A stretch of 64,000 bases of DNA from Rhizomys pruinosus (GCA_009823505.1 VZQC01014000.1:177915-241914), one strand, 5' to 3'. Positions 11,141 to 23,170 are shown, numbered from the stretch's first letter. Program-made: numbers and translations. Notes: a model not told the origin generated them from the sequence alone.

Positions 11141-12835
11141 ATGAATTTCTTTAGTGAGCTTGGTAGTTTCTGGAGCCAGCTCTCCAACCCAATGAAGCCT
11201 AGAGTTACTGAAGGCTCTCCTGGTGGCATGAAGAGGAATGATAATCCTTGGTGCAGACTATTTGATGTAATTATGAAGATAGATCCATTTGACTCACCTA
11301 ACTCACCTCTTGTGAGAAGCAAGGAATTTAGCGACTTTTATATATAAAACGTTTGAGAAATTGCGGAAAAATAAGGAAAATAGTGATGTTGCCTGGTTGC
11401 TCCTAGCATCTCTGGATAAAGTGATAGAGGAAAATAAGGAGCTCAGTGATAAAATTGACCAGCTCCAGATTCAAAACAACAGTTTAAAAGTTTTGAAGTG
11501 TGCTCTGGAAGAGCATCTTCTCTCCAGTAGCCAAAGAGCTGAACCAGCAGAAAGTCAGGCTGGAGCCCTTATTATACATTTGGCTGATTTACAACACAAA
11601 TTTAATTCCCGGCCATGAAGAGTGTCAGCAGTCAAAATGAGAGCACTGGTGGGGAAAGGATGTAACCCTGAAACTTGGGATTGGAGATGTGTGGGAGAAC
11701 CACAATGATGAGGATTTTGAACCCTCGGATTCTGAGGGATTTTCTTCATCTGAGGAATTAATCTCCCCACCCTCAGCAGAGAATCCACACCTTGCAGATC
11801 CCTCCTCCCTAACCTTGACTGAGGAAGCTAATCTCCCCCTCCAAGTGGGAGCTAATGTCCCTCAGGGCACAACAATTGTTGCCTCTAGACCTATAACCAG
11901 AGTCAAGGCTAGCTAAGCAAGCCCCTAAAGGTGAGATAGAAAGTGTGGTCCACGAGGAGGTACACTACACCACTAAAGAAATTAATGAGATTGCAGATTC
12001 ATTCCAGCAGAAGCCTAATGAATATGTGTGGGAATGGATTTTAAGAGTATGGGATAATGGGGGAAGGAATATAAAATTGTATCAGACTGAGTTTATCGAT
12101 ATGAGCCCACTGAATAGAGATTCTAGGTTTAACATGGAAGCTTGAGCGGTTAAAAAATGTGTTAAAAGTTTATTTCAATTGTTGCCCGACATATTTATTA
12201 AAACATGGCCTATTAACAGCGAGTTAGAGATACCTGATATTCCTTGGCTTAGAATTGATAAAGGGATTGTGAGGGTCAGGCAGATGGGCATGCTCGAGTG
12301 GATTCAAAGTGTAAAATCACATTCTCCGCAATATGAGGACCCAGAGGACATGCCTTTCACTGAGTTTATAAGATGGAAAGTACTGAGAGAGACAGCAGAA
12401 CATTTGAAGACCTTTGTTTTTGCTCTATTTCTTATGCCAGATCTTACAATTAGAGAAGTTGTTGCTCGCTTGCATAAATTAAATGTACATGTAATAGGTT
12501 TAACAGGACCTCAGGGTAGGCGTCAGGTGGCAGCACTGAATGGCCAAAGGCCAGATGAGCATATTTATTGTAGTTATCATAATGGGCAGCAAAGGCAAAA
12601 CAATGCTTATAATGGCATGACACAAAATGATCTTTGGGACTGGCTAATTAATCATGGTGGTCCCAGGAACCAAATACAGAAGAAGCCTACTAAGTTTTTA
12701 TTTGATCTGTATAAGCATAAAAGCTCTAGAACAAATGACAGGAAGTCAACATTGGATTTCAGCAGTAGTGAATCCCGTCCAGTTAACCAGTTTCCAGAAT
12801 TGAGACAGTTCACAGACCCAGAAACCCTTGAATGA
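11141..12835 (+). pseudogene. ERV-L gag, broken
   Basis: Structural polyprotein region in several pieces. 11141-11347 is an N-terminal frame. 11361-11618 has a heptad-like stretch rich in Glu, Lys, Leu and Asn (about residues 20-50), a likely coiled coil. 11689-11916 is acidic and Ser/Pro-rich. From 11945 one frame runs to 12835, interrupted by a TGA at 12143-12145; the part from 12179 (218 codons) fits a capsid-like region. I see no CCHC zinc knuckle in it. Frame changes separate the first three pieces. The gag frame closes with TGA at 12833-12835, directly ahead of the protease frame. Confidence 0.8.
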
Positions 12836-13192
12836 AGGGGTGGCTGGGTTCTGGTGAGGAAGGACCTTGTCACAATACCAAAGAGTTATGCTGTTTGCCT
12901 TCCTCCTGTCCTTCCCCAGAGGGACCTGAGGCCTTTTACTAGGGTAACTGTACACTGGGGAAAAGGAAATAATCAGACTTTTCGAGGCCTATTGGATACT
13001 GGTTCTGAGTTGACACTGATCCCAGGAGACCCTAAAAAGCATTGTGGCCCTCTGGATAAAGTAGGAGCCTATGGAGGTCAGGTGATAAATGGAGTTTTTG
13101 TGCTGAATTTCCAACTTACAGTGGGTCCCAGAACCTCATCCTGTGGTTATTTCCCAGTCCAAGAATGTAATAATTGGGATAGATATAATTAG
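12836..13192 (+). pseudogene. ERV-L protease (retropepsin) fragment
   Basis: Aspartic protease region of pol, which would process the polyproteins. The catalytic motif appears as LLDTGSELTL, preceded by a basic stretch and followed by a glycine-rich flap-like segment. It is in the same frame as the gag segment and separated from it by one TGA. The frame ends at TAG 13190-13192, before RT. Confidence 0.85.
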
Positions 13193-15000
13193 AAAGTATC
13201 AAAATCCCCACATTGGTTCCTAACCTGTGGAGTGAGGGATATTGTGGGTGGAAAGGCCAAATGGAAACCATTTGTGTTGCCTCTACCAGGGAAATAGTGA
13301 ACAAAAAAAACAGTATCGTATCCCTGGAGGGACTTGAGAGAAATTAGTGCCACCTCAAGGATTTGAAAGATGCAGAGGTGGTGATTCCTACCTCATCTCC
13401 ATTTAACTCTCAATTTGGCCTGTGCAAAAGACATATGGACTCATGGAGCATGACAGTTGACTATCGAAAAACTCAACCAAGTAGGAAACCAATTGAGCCC
13501 TGTACCAGATGTGTGTGTCCTTACTTGAGCAGATGAATATGTCTACTGGTACCTGGTATACACTATGATTCTGCCCAATGCTTTCTTCTCAATACACAGT
13601 TCATAGGACCAACAGATAGCAATTGCTTTCAGCGGCAAGGCCAACAGTTATACTTTTACTGTCTTACCTCGAGGGTTATATTAACTCTCCAGCCTTGCGC
13701 CATAACTTAGTCTAGAAGGGATCTTGATGCCTGACTCTTCCACTAAAATATAACTGTTCACTATATTGATGATGTTAGCTGATTGGACACAGTGAACAGG
13801 AGGAGCAGCTAGTCTAGACTTATGCTAAGCATATGCACATTGAGAGGATGGGAATAAATCCAACTAAAAATTCATGGGCCATCTACCTCAGTGAAAGTTT
13901 CTAGGAGTTCAGTGGTGTGAGCATGCAGAGACATTCCTTTCTAAGGTAAAGGAATAAGTTGTTGCATCCTTGGCCCCTCCTCCACCAAGAAGAAGCTACA
14001 ACGTTTAGTGGGTCTCTTCCTTTTGGATTCCTGGAGGCAGCACATCTCTCATTCTGGGTGTGTTACTAAAACCCATATATCAGGTACTCGGAAGGCAAAA
14101 CTTTGAGTGGGCTTTGGAACAGGAAAAGGCTCTTAACAGGTCCAGGCTGCAGTGTGGCTGCTTGCCCCTAGGGCCATAAGATGATCAGCAGACCCAATTG
14201 GGCTTTAGGTATCAGTGGCAGATAGAGATGCCACATGGAGTCTGTGAGAGGCTCCCATAGGGGAATCACGCTGAGGCCCTTGGGATTTTAGAGCAATGGC
14301 TCTACGCTTCATCTGCAAAGAACTATTTTCCTTTTGAGAGGCAGCCCTAAACCTGCTATTGGGCCTTAGTGGAAACTGGACTTTGACAATGGGCCACCAA
14401 GTCACCCTGTGACCTGAGCTGGCCCATCAGAGACTAGGGTGTTATCTGACCCACCCAGACATAAAGTAGGACGTGCACAGCAACGTCCATTATCAAATGG
14501 AAGTGTACATATTTTTGTTGCAGGGCCTATGGGCAGGACCTGAGGCCACAAGCAAGTTCATGAATAAGTTGTCCAAATGCCTATGTTTCCCCTCCTGTTA
14601 CAATCCTCCTGTGTTATAGCATGCAACCTATGGCTTCATGGGGTTTGCCCTTATGATCATTGACTGAGGAAGAGAAGGGCCTGGTTTACTGATGGTTTCT
14701 GCACGCTATGCAGCACCACCCAGAGGTGGACAGCTGAGCATTACAGCCAATTTCTGAAACAACCCATAAAGGACACTGTGAAGGAAAGTCTCACAGTGGG
14801 CCAACTTCAGGCAGTGCACATGGTTGTGCATTTGCCTGGAAGGAGAAATGGCCAGAGGTTCGATTATATACTGATTCATGGGCTGTAGCCAATGGTTTGG
14901 CTGGATGGTCAGGACTTGGAAGGAGCATGACTGGAAATTGGTGAAAATTGGGGAAGAAGTATGTGGATAGAGTTCTCTGAATGGTCAAAGGATGTGAAAA
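13193..15000 (+). pseudogene. ERV-L reverse transcriptase and RNase H, heavily broken
   Basis: RT is recognisable in short blocks: a Pro-Thr-Ser-Pro block near 13390, a Val-Asp-Tyr-Arg block near 13460, and the catalytic YIDD at 13762-13773. RNase H shows a Thr-Asp-Gly core at about 14688-14696. Blocks fall in different frames, with many stops between them. No protein could be made. Order and spacing match the pol gene of the same provirus. Confidence 0.8.
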
Positions 15001-15078
15001 TACTTGTTTCTCATGTAAATGCTCAACAAAAGGTGATCTCAGCAGAGGATGAGTTTAATAATCAAGTAGATCGATGAC

Positions 15079-15665
15079 TTGTCTTTGGATAGTCAGCCTC
15101 TTTCTCTAGCTATCCCTGTTTTTGCTCAATGGGCCCATGAACAAAGTGGTCATGGTGGCAGAGATGGAGGTTATGCATGGGCTCGACAGCATGGACTTCC
15201 ACTCACCAAGTTGATCTGGCTACAGCTGCTGCTGAGTGCCAGATTTGCCAACAGCAGAGACCAACATTGAGCCCCCTATATGGTGCTATTCCCGGGGTGA
15301 CCAGCCAGCAACCTGGTGGCAGGTTGACTACATTGGACCACTTCCATCATGGAGGGGACAGCATTTTGTCCTTACAGAATAGATACTTATTCTTTTATGG
15401 ATTTGCCTTTCCTGACATAATGCTTCTGCCAAAACTACCATCCAGGGACTTAAGAATGCCTTATCCACTGTCATGTATTCCTCACAGCATCACTTCTGAC
15501 CAAGAAACTCAATTCACAGACATAGAAGTGCGAAGGTGGGCCTATGGTCATGGTATCCACTGGTCTTACCATGTTCCCCACCATCCAGAAGCAGCTGGCT
15601 TGGTAGAACGATGGAATGGCCTCTTGAAGACACAGTTACAGCACCAATTGGTAGCAATACCCTGA
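15079..15665 (+). pseudogene. ERV-L integrase fragment
   Basis: Integrase joins viral DNA to the host chromosome. The zinc-binding His pair (HEQSGH) lies in one frame (from 15079) and the Cys pair (CQIC) in another (from 15177), so a frameshift splits the domain. In the core, the first Asp block (gttgactac, 15323-15331) is out of frame. The second Asp (TSDQETQF) and the catalytic Glu block (HHPEAAGLVERW) are in frame. The frame ends at 15665. Confidence 0.88.
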
Positions 15666-15825
15666 GGGCGGGGCAAGGTTCTCCAGCAGGCAGTATATGC
15701 TTGGAATCAGTGCCCACTTATATTCTGTTTCTCCTATAGCCAAAATTCATGGGTCCAGGAACCAATGGGTGGAAGTGATGGAGTGATTCCACTTATATCA
15801 CCCCTAGTGACCCAGAAGGAAAATT

Positions 15826-16370
15826 TTGCTTCCTGTACCCATGACCTTGAGTTCTGTTGGTCTAGATGTTTTGGATCCAAAAAAGGGGAGTGCTTTTAGC
15901 CCAGGAGATAATAGCAAACATTCCATGGAACTGAAGCTAAGACTGTCCCCTGGCCACGTTGGGCTTCCTACTGCCCTTAAGCCAACAGGCGTAAGGAAGA
16001 ATAACATAGTAGGACTAGTGATTTATTCCAGACTAACAGGGAAATGTTGGACTTTTTCTCCACAATGGGGGCAAGGAAGTGTTATGTCTGGAAGGCAGGA
16101 GAGTGGCTGTAGGCATGCCTTCTGTGTGCTGGACCATGTCCTATGATTAAGGTCAATGGAAACTCCAACAACCCAAACCAGACAGACAATAATGGCCCAG
16201 ACCCTCAGGGAGAAGTTATGGGTCACTCCTCCTGGAATAGAGCCCAAGACCTGCAGAGGTGCTTGCTGATGGTGGAGGAAATACAGAATGGGAGTAGAAG
16301 AATGTATCATAAATATCAGATGAGGGCAATGGGACCAGTTGCAGAAAGTGTGATTATAATAGATGATTAA
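15826..16370 (+). pseudogene. ERV-L dUTPase-like domain and pol C-terminus
   Basis: Downstream of integrase, a 106-codon frame (15826-16146) has a Gly-Leu-Asp block followed by a Pro-Gly-Asp block, then an LSPGHVGL block, in the order of dUTPase motifs. A second frame (16143-16370) continues as a Gly/Asn/Pro-rich tail. dUTPase after integrase is diagnostic of ERV-L. The frame switch and changed residues imply loss of function. No env frame follows. Confidence 0.75.
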
Positions 16371-16679
16371 CTTGTCCTATTTGGTTAAGAATGTGCTTTT
16401 CATATATACTATTAAATTATAATAAATATATTAAGTGGATACTTTGTTGTTCCCTTTTGAATGTGCTACTGAGATAAGTGTTTAAGTGTTGTCATATTTT
16501 GGTTATTAGATACTGAAGGATAAGTGTTCCTCAAGGAATTACCACCTACGTCTAAGATAATAATGCTTTGCATGATTGCACATGGACACTTTAAACATGT
16601 TAGGTGGAATTATTGACCCTGCCATTGTTGCACAACATTTAAGCATAAATAAAAGAGGCTATTTATTGGGTGTCAAGGT

Positions 16680-16693
16680 GACAAGGGTGGACT
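16680..16693 (+). other. Polypurine-tract-like site
   Basis: gacaagggtggact lies directly before the 3' LTR, where plus-strand priming occurs. It is short and moderately purine-rich. Confidence 0.55.
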
Positions 16694-17188
16694 TGTGATG
16701 GTTAATCCCGGGTAGCAACTTGATCTGGACTAAGACAAATAAGAAGAAAAAGATCTTGGATTGGGACCACCTCAACCCAGAAGGCCCACCCCCAAATGTG
16801 GGCATTACCTTCTTGCCAGCAGGCAATATTAAAGGCCATGCAGAGGGAGCTGGTCCCTTTTTTTTTCCTACGACTTGCCTCTCTCATCTGGTGAGTTTCG
16901 TTTTGCTGCTGGTGATCACCCGTCGGATCCCAGCAGTGTACGTGAGACCGCAGATCTCCTTGAATCCATTGGGCCTTGCAGTAGCAGATGTGGTACTACT
17001 GAGACATCCAGCCTTGTGGACTAACCTTCGACTGAGCAGTTCCCTGCGATTATCAGCCTCTCCAGTGAGGATGTGGCTACTGTTTGAGACTCTGAAACTC
17101 TGTTCATGAGCAATCAATAAATTGTATATAGTGTATATATATGCATCCTGTTGCTTCTGTGTTCTTTGGAGAACCCTGACTAAATACA
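16694..17188 (+). repeat. 3' LTR of the ERV-L provirus, indel-rich
   Basis: Starts TGTGATGG and ends AAATACA. It is 495 bp against 471 bp for the 5' LTR. The excess comes from many one- or few-base insertions scattered along it, absent from both other LTR copies in the window. Confidence 0.9.
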
Positions 17189-17885
17189 CCATCCAAACAT
17201 CTGTGTCTATGCTCACAGGTTAAGCTTGCCATAAAAATTAGTACTGCTTAAATGCCTTAACATTCAATTGCTTATGCTTTCTTAGTAGGATTAAAAACGT
17301 ACCCCTGGATAAGCTGTCAACACATTGAAGGGAAACACCTGAACTAGACTAGAGTCCCAAAACGAGTCACTCTCCAGAAAAAGTATACTGTTTTGCTTCT
17401 CACCACTTGTATTGCCCCCTTTCCAAATCCTAGGGAACAGCTTGTGGAAGAGAAGGCGATGGTGAGAATGATAAGGGACTGCGGAGAGATGTGGGGTGAA
17501 TTGTGGACTACAGCAATATAGGACTGGAGTCTTTTAATCAACATGCTTGTGATATGAGCCTTCTCCAATTGGACTATGGGAACTTGGGTTGTTCAAAATT
17601 TGTGGACATAGATACGTTGCTAATTGGTTTCAATGAATGTTACTTACATTCATCACATATGCTTGACAATTGGTCACTTCATGGTGGTTGTTTTTGGGGG
17701 TATGATTCATTGGCATTAGTGTGAAAATGTAAAGTTTCAGGTATGACCTGCCCCCCCCCACTGCTAGCACTCAAAACAGCTAGAACAGCTGGCTTATTCA
17801 AAGCCCAGGTTTCCTTTCTGGGTGTTGTTAGCCTTGCCCATGGGCTCCCCTGACTCTCCAAGAAAAATTTAAAACAAAAAATTTA
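17189..17885. other. Unassigned stretch
   Basis: No gene or repeat family recognised. A poly-C run lies near 17752. Open frames are short and featureless. Confidence 0.55.
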
Positions 17886-18035
17886 AAGGGTGGATGTGGG
17901 AAACTAGTTACAATGGGAGCATTCTAGAACCAATGGACCCTGCCATCTGGCCACACACCGATGGTGTGGTTGGATGGAAGAAAAGTTTAAGATTTGCCCT
18001 GGGATTGGAGCATGCTTGTGCTATTAACCAGTTAT
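17886..18035 (+). mobile_element. Partial LTR related to 5618-5874
   Basis: Shares the start (tgtgggaaactagtta against tatgggaaaacttagtta), an accaatgg block and a gtttaagatttg block. It stops near the TATA position and abuts L1 sequence. Confidence 0.65.
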
Positions 18036-18860
18036 ATTTTTTCTTTGCTTCTCCATTCTGTTTCTGAGGTTATTTTCCATTCTTTCCTCTGATTGGATGT
18101 ACTGTCGATTTCCTTTCATTTCTTCCTGTGTTTCTTTACTACTTCCAGTTCCTTTTGGAGCTTCTCAATAACTATTCTTGTAGCTCATTGAGCTTCCTTT
18201 TTTGTTTCGCATGGGACTTATTTTCAGTATTCCATCCCTCCAGAGTTTGTCATTTGTCCTTCTAGTTCTCTTCAGGAATCTGTCATTTATTCTCTTTTTG
18301 TATTCTTGCTTGAGTTGTGTCTTCTCCCTCTAGGTCCTTTCTGATTTTTCACTCTCTCCCTTAGTTTTATTGATTTCTTTGAATATTCTCTGTGATTCGA
18401 TTTTTTTGATCTGTGTCCTGGGGTTACCTCCAGGGAGATCCCATTGTTAGGATCTTCCACTAGTTTCTGCACTGTTTGCTGTGGACTATGTTTGTGCTTT
18501 TCATATTTTTCTTTGTTTGTGCTCTCAGCACGTGGTTTGCCTTTTGCCTATTATTCTGATGTGAATCTTGATCCTCTTCACGGCACTGATTGAAGGATTG
18601 TTTCCTGATTCCTTTCAGTTTTTTGTTGTATTCTCCTTATGAATTTGTGGAGTTTGACTTTTCAGTTCAAGCTTTCAGATTTTCTTATATAGTGGAAGGT
18701 ATAGTCACTTTTCCTTCTCTTCTTTTTCCCTTTCTCTTCTGCCAAGAGCTGGGTGGTAGCAACCCGATGACACCTTCTGAAACTTTATTCCTTCTGCTGC
18801 CATCCACTCTCTCCTGATGTTCCAGTGGGGGTTCCAGTTGGTGGGGAAGTTGTTGCTTGC
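18036..18860 (-). mobile_element. LINE-1 fragment: 5' UTR and start of ORF1
   Basis: On the minus strand, 5' UTR-like sequence (about 18440-18860) leads into an ORF1 coiled-coil region (about 18040-18430). It parallels 49142-50035. Stops break the frame. It ends at the LTR fragment, with no ORF2. Confidence 0.75.
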
Positions 18861-18934
18861 CCATGCACTGTACCCTCTGATGTTTGAACCTCAGCTCCTT
18901 AGTCTCAGAGGCCCTCTCATCAATTGTTTTCTTA

Positions 18935-19090
18935 ATCATAGCCAGGCTCACATGATGGAAGGAGTGAACTGACTCCCAAAAGTTTTCCTCTGTCACCACA
19001 CACAAACACACACCACACACACACATGCACATACACACACACATACACACACACCACACACACACCACGCACACACCACACACACATGCA
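18935..19090 (+). mobile_element. B4-type SINE 3' end with CA-rich tail
   Basis: gatggaaggagtgaactgac, cccaaaagttttcctctgtc and a CA-rich tail (about 18998-19088) match the 3' half of B4-type SINEs. The 5' half is missing. Confidence 0.65.
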
Positions 19091-19290
19091 CACATACAAA
19101 TTAATTAAATAAACTCAAACATATTTGTAAAATTGTAAAATCAATTCTAACAAGTTTGTCTTTTACCTATACACTTCAGCTCACTTACAGCTCTGTTATT
19201 ATAAGCCACACATACACATATGTGCACATATTCCATGTAGACTCCTTTCTACCAGGTAACTGGGCTTTCATTGGCCCCTTTCACCTTCTG

Positions 19291-19452
19291 TCTGATTGGT
19301 TAACCCTCTCATTTTGTCATTTTTCTCCAACATCCACTTGGAAGCTACCTATGCTATTCTTTCAGAAACCTATCTGATTGGTTAACACTCTCATCTTGTC
19401 ATTTTTCTCCAACATCCACTTGGAAGCTACCTATGTTATTCTTTCAGAAATT
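19291..19452 (+). repeat. 82-bp tandem duplication, two copies
   Basis: Unit 1 (19291-19372) and unit 2 (19373-about 19452) differ at only a few positions. Both contain tctgattggttaa and acttggaagctacctatg. Confidence 0.95.
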
Positions 19453-20121
19453 ACCATGGAGAAGTTCACATGCATACTAAAATTACTCAGAGACAAAAAA
19501 CCTTACCTTTCACATTAGCAATATAGAGTGCTCAGCTTTTCTAATAATTTATCTGTGTTGTATTATAAAATAATATATAAAATAGAATAAACTATTCTAC
19601 AACACATTGAAATTTTTGAATTAAAAGTTTTATCGTACCTTCCCGGGAGGCTTGTTGATAAAAAGGGGTAAATTGGGAGGGGGGAATGGGGTAATATAAG
19701 CAAAGTACACACAAACACACACACACACAATCAAATTGTGAAAGAATAAAAATTTTAATTTCATGTCTCTTGCCTCTCTCTTGAAGAAAGCTCACGTTGC
19801 TCCCTTGGTCTTTGCCTCTTTCTGCACCATCACAATCTTCATTCATGCTGTAGGACCATGCGTGCCATTGTTGTGATCTTTCTGGATTCTTCCTACCATT
19901 TTTTACTGTGAATCTTAGATTTTCCATTGGTGGTATTTTTTTCTTCAGACCGTATTTCTCTTTCTGTTGGACAAAATTACCTTTAAATTGTGAATCCTTA
20001 AATGTGTTCTGGTATTAAAAATTAAAAAAAAAATCACAAATGTTAAAAAAAGAAAGAGGGCAGGAAATATACAGTTCTGTAGAGAGAGCTTCTCTAGGCT
20101 TCAATCCTAGCACTACACACT

Positions 20122-20152
<31 letters not shown>

Positions 20153-20640
20153 TATGCACACTACACATACACACTATACACATACACAAACACACATAAA
20201 CACACCTATAAGATTATTTTAGAGGCTTCAAAAATTAAATGAATCCTCTTTGTAAATCATAAACACTACCTTGCATGGTAACCAAATCTTGGCTTCTGTC
20301 TTGTGCTTACTTAGCTTCAGTGTCCCTGAACTGGATGCACCCTTCACCAATGCTCAGAGGCAATACTCTGCTTCCCTCTCAGTAGTCTTTGTAGAGCCAG
20401 GAAGCTAATGTTCTTCTTAGCTGTGCTCACTCTCCACATAGTTGCACAGCAGATTGTTACTGGTATTACTTGGATATGAAAGAATTACTGTGTGAGAATC
20501 TCTGTTTAAACATATGGTTCTTCTGCTTCTTTCCTTTAACGCTATTAGAGCACTGGATTGGAAAAAGTGTCCACAGCAGCTGACACAATAAATCCAAAGC
20601 CACAAGACATGCTTACTTTACAAACACTCCATTTGCAATG
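19453..20640. other. Unassigned stretch with CA repeats
   Basis: No gene seen. Short CA tract at 19708-19728 and a longer one at about 20115-20212. The rest is unassigned AT-rich sequence. Confidence 0.6.
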
Positions 20641-20666
20641 TGTATTGGAATTTAGCTCAGTATGGC

Positions 20667-20703
20667 TATTTATTTATTTATTATTTATTTATTTATTTAT
20701 TAT
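20667..20703. repeat. (TATT)n microsatellite
   Basis: TATT/TTAT repeats with one interruption, at the left edge of an old L1 3' end. Possibly the antisense A-rich tail of that L1. Confidence 0.85.
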
Positions 20704-20719
20704 TGGCTTTTAGATACCT

Positions 20720-22680
20720 TTATTTTTTTTCCTGTAAGCTGAATTTAACATTTTTGTTGAGTTTTTTTGCATTCCAAATAATACATCTTAATCAAAATTT
20801 AGGCCACTTCCCCTTTCCCTGCCCTTCATTAGCACTGCCACCAGATTTCAGGTATTCTGGTATATATAGATAGATAGATAGATAGGATAGTATAGATAGG
20901 ATAGATAGATAGATATAAAGATAGAAGAGAATAAAGAGAAATAAGATAGATAGATAGATTAGATATAGATAGAGATAGATGATAGAGATGGATGGGATGA
21001 TAGATAGAAGTAGATAGTAGATAGAAGATACTCCTATCTAGTCAAGCATTTATACCCACGTGTCCCTCAGCACAAGTTCAGCCACTGGATAGTCAGGCTA
21101 CCTAAAGTCAATCCCTAAAGAAGATCTCTCTCCCTCACCCAACAGTAAGCATTTATCAATAGTTCCTTGACTTGGACTGAGGCCTGTTTCCTATTTCCCC
21201 TGTTCTATGCTGGGTTTTGTGTGACTGAGTCAGCATTGTTCTTTGTTACCATTGCTACAAGCTTATAAACAAAGTGCCCAGTGTGTAGAAAGTCTCCATT
21301 TCCCAATGTTCCTGCACCAACAATAGTTCTTACTATCTTTCTACCTCCTCTCCACAAGGGTTCCTGAGGCATGGGTGGATGAGATTTAAAATAGGACTCT
21401 TATCCAATGACACATACTGTGAAGTATCTTATTCTCTAAAACTTAGCAAGTGTGGCCCTTCTGTGTGCATCTCATTCTGTTGCATGAAGATGCTTCCCTG
21501 GTGAGAGTTGGGGGACATATTAGTATTCTTTCTACCCCCTGTTCTGCTATGCTCCATCAGTCTTAGGTATAAAGGTTCCATTTTAGATGTGTCACCAATT
21601 TGTGGGTCGCCAGTTGTAGAACACTGTAATAACTTCTATATCTTGCAAAAAGAAGCTTCTTTGATTAGTGATGCATTATACATTTGTCTGTAAATATAAG
21701 GCTCCATATTTAGCACATAGTAAGAGATTTCATTTGTCTAGAGATACAACAGAGATAGAGATTTCTCTAAGATCTATGACCTCTCCAGCCATGTTTATTT
21801 GACTATATTTACAGTGCCATCCATGAGTTCTTTCCCAACGAGAGGGCTTTAAGTCCAATTAGACAGATGTTGATTACCCCCTAGATAGCAGTGCCACTAC
21901 TGCACATATAGAGGTAGTTTGTTGTGCCAGTCATTAGGTTGTAGAACTGGGCTGGACCATTGACTGATTTTCTCCTTTAGCAGCTTACATAGTATCCTCT
22001 AGAACTATGAGAGCTTGTCTTCAGTGAGAAGGCTTCCAGGTCAGTTCCAGCAGCTCCATCGCCCCAAGATCCATATCTTAAGTATGACCTGCCTTCAGCA
22101 GTAGGGTCTTACCTTCAAGTTCCAGGAAGTAATCAAAGGTTGTGGCAATAGCCTGTGTTATTTTGAGAGTCTCTTGGACTACTGTGAGCAATAACTCAAA
22201 GGAAGGTTTCTCTTGTTTGGCATTGTGTTCCTTGTTATATAGACTTCAAATATGCATGCACACATGTTCAGATATTGTATGTGTACTTTTCATTTTTTTA
22301 AGTTAATACATTTTCTTCTGGCTGTTTATGTCACCTGAGATTATTTATCTCTCCTCTCCCTCCCTGTCTAACCTCCCTCCTCCCTTCTCACTTTAAATAC
22401 CCCCATTTTCCCGTTTTCCCTTTACATTTTCCGGATTCTTGCCATTGCATCAGAATATGCACTCACATATAAGAGATTGGTGCTATGATCTGAAAATGAG
22501 GGAGAACATATGCTGCCTGCTTTTTCCAAGTCTGTTTTACTTCGCTTAGTATAATAGTTTCTAGTTCCATCCATTTACTTGCAAATTTCATGATTTCATC
22601 TTTCCTTACTGCTGAGAATAACTCTATTGTATAAATATACATTTTCTTTATCCATTCATCAGATGAGATTCTTAAACCCA
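20720..22680 (-). mobile_element. Old Lx-type LINE-1: long 3' UTR and ORF2 C-terminus
   Basis: On the minus strand, about 22463-22680 encodes the ORF2 C-terminus (an S-D-E-W-I-K-K-M-Y-I-Y block). Sequence to the left agrees with the long, diverged 3' UTR of old rodent L1s (for example tatcaatagttccttgac near 21155 and tgcaaaaagaagcttctttg near 21645). A GATA microsatellite interrupts it at about 20862-21030. Confidence 0.75.
20862..21030. repeat. Interrupted (GATA)n microsatellite
   Basis: GATA units with many interruptions (gatag, gatgg, aagat) over about 170 bp. Confidence 0.9.
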
Positions 22681-23170
22681 ATTGATGACTAGCTAATGAC
22701 TCCATAGTTCTAACACATGACTTAAACATAATGTAAAACACATACATACATATACAAGTGCATGAATATGTACACAGAAAACACATGTGCATACTCTCCC
22801 TCTCTCCCACATGCACAAGTGTCTCTAATACCCTGATTCAAGCTTGTCTTCTGGATATAATTGTTAAGATATTCCTCCATTCTTGAAGTTTCCTAACATA
22901 CAAAATTATGGAATTAAAATATTTACCTGAAACCAAGACTATCATCCAGTTTAAATCTCAATACATAATCCCAAGTTCTGGCACAGAGTCCATATTAAAA
23001 TGAGAAGGAAAAAAAGAGAAAGAGCTGATGAGAAAAATTAAAAGCTAATTCACTTTTAAATGAGTCAGAAAAGAAGAGAAATAAATAGGTTTGTTTATGA
23101 AAAGAGTTAATAAACTATGAAATTATCCACTTTGTAAATTCTTAAGATATATTTAATATGAAGTATATAA
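22681..23170. other. Unassigned AT-rich stretch
   Basis: Nothing recognised. Short CATA repeats near 22738-22760. Confidence 0.5.

Larger units (their letters stand above)
10626..17188 (+). mobile_element. ERV-L (class III) provirus, complete length, decayed
   Basis: Two related LTRs flank 5.6 kb containing, in order, a leucine-type primer site, gag, protease, RT with YIDD, RNase H, an HHCC/DDE integrase and a dUTPase-like domain, with no env. This order, with dUTPase after integrase and env absent, is the established ERV-L plan. Flanking 5-mers are ccacc (10621-10625) and ccatc (17189-17193), a one-mismatch duplication. Many stops and frameshifts break every gene, so it cannot encode an active element. 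Confidence 0.93.

Noticed and set aside
16371..16693. An env gene between pol and the 3' LTR of the provirus
   Set aside because: Only about 320 AT-rich bases remain, without a frame, signal peptide or membrane segment; ERV-L elements normally lack env.
18998..19090. CA-rich array considered as a CRISPR-like or satellite array
   Set aside because: No regular spacers; simple dinucleotide repeat at the tail of a SINE in a mammalian genome.
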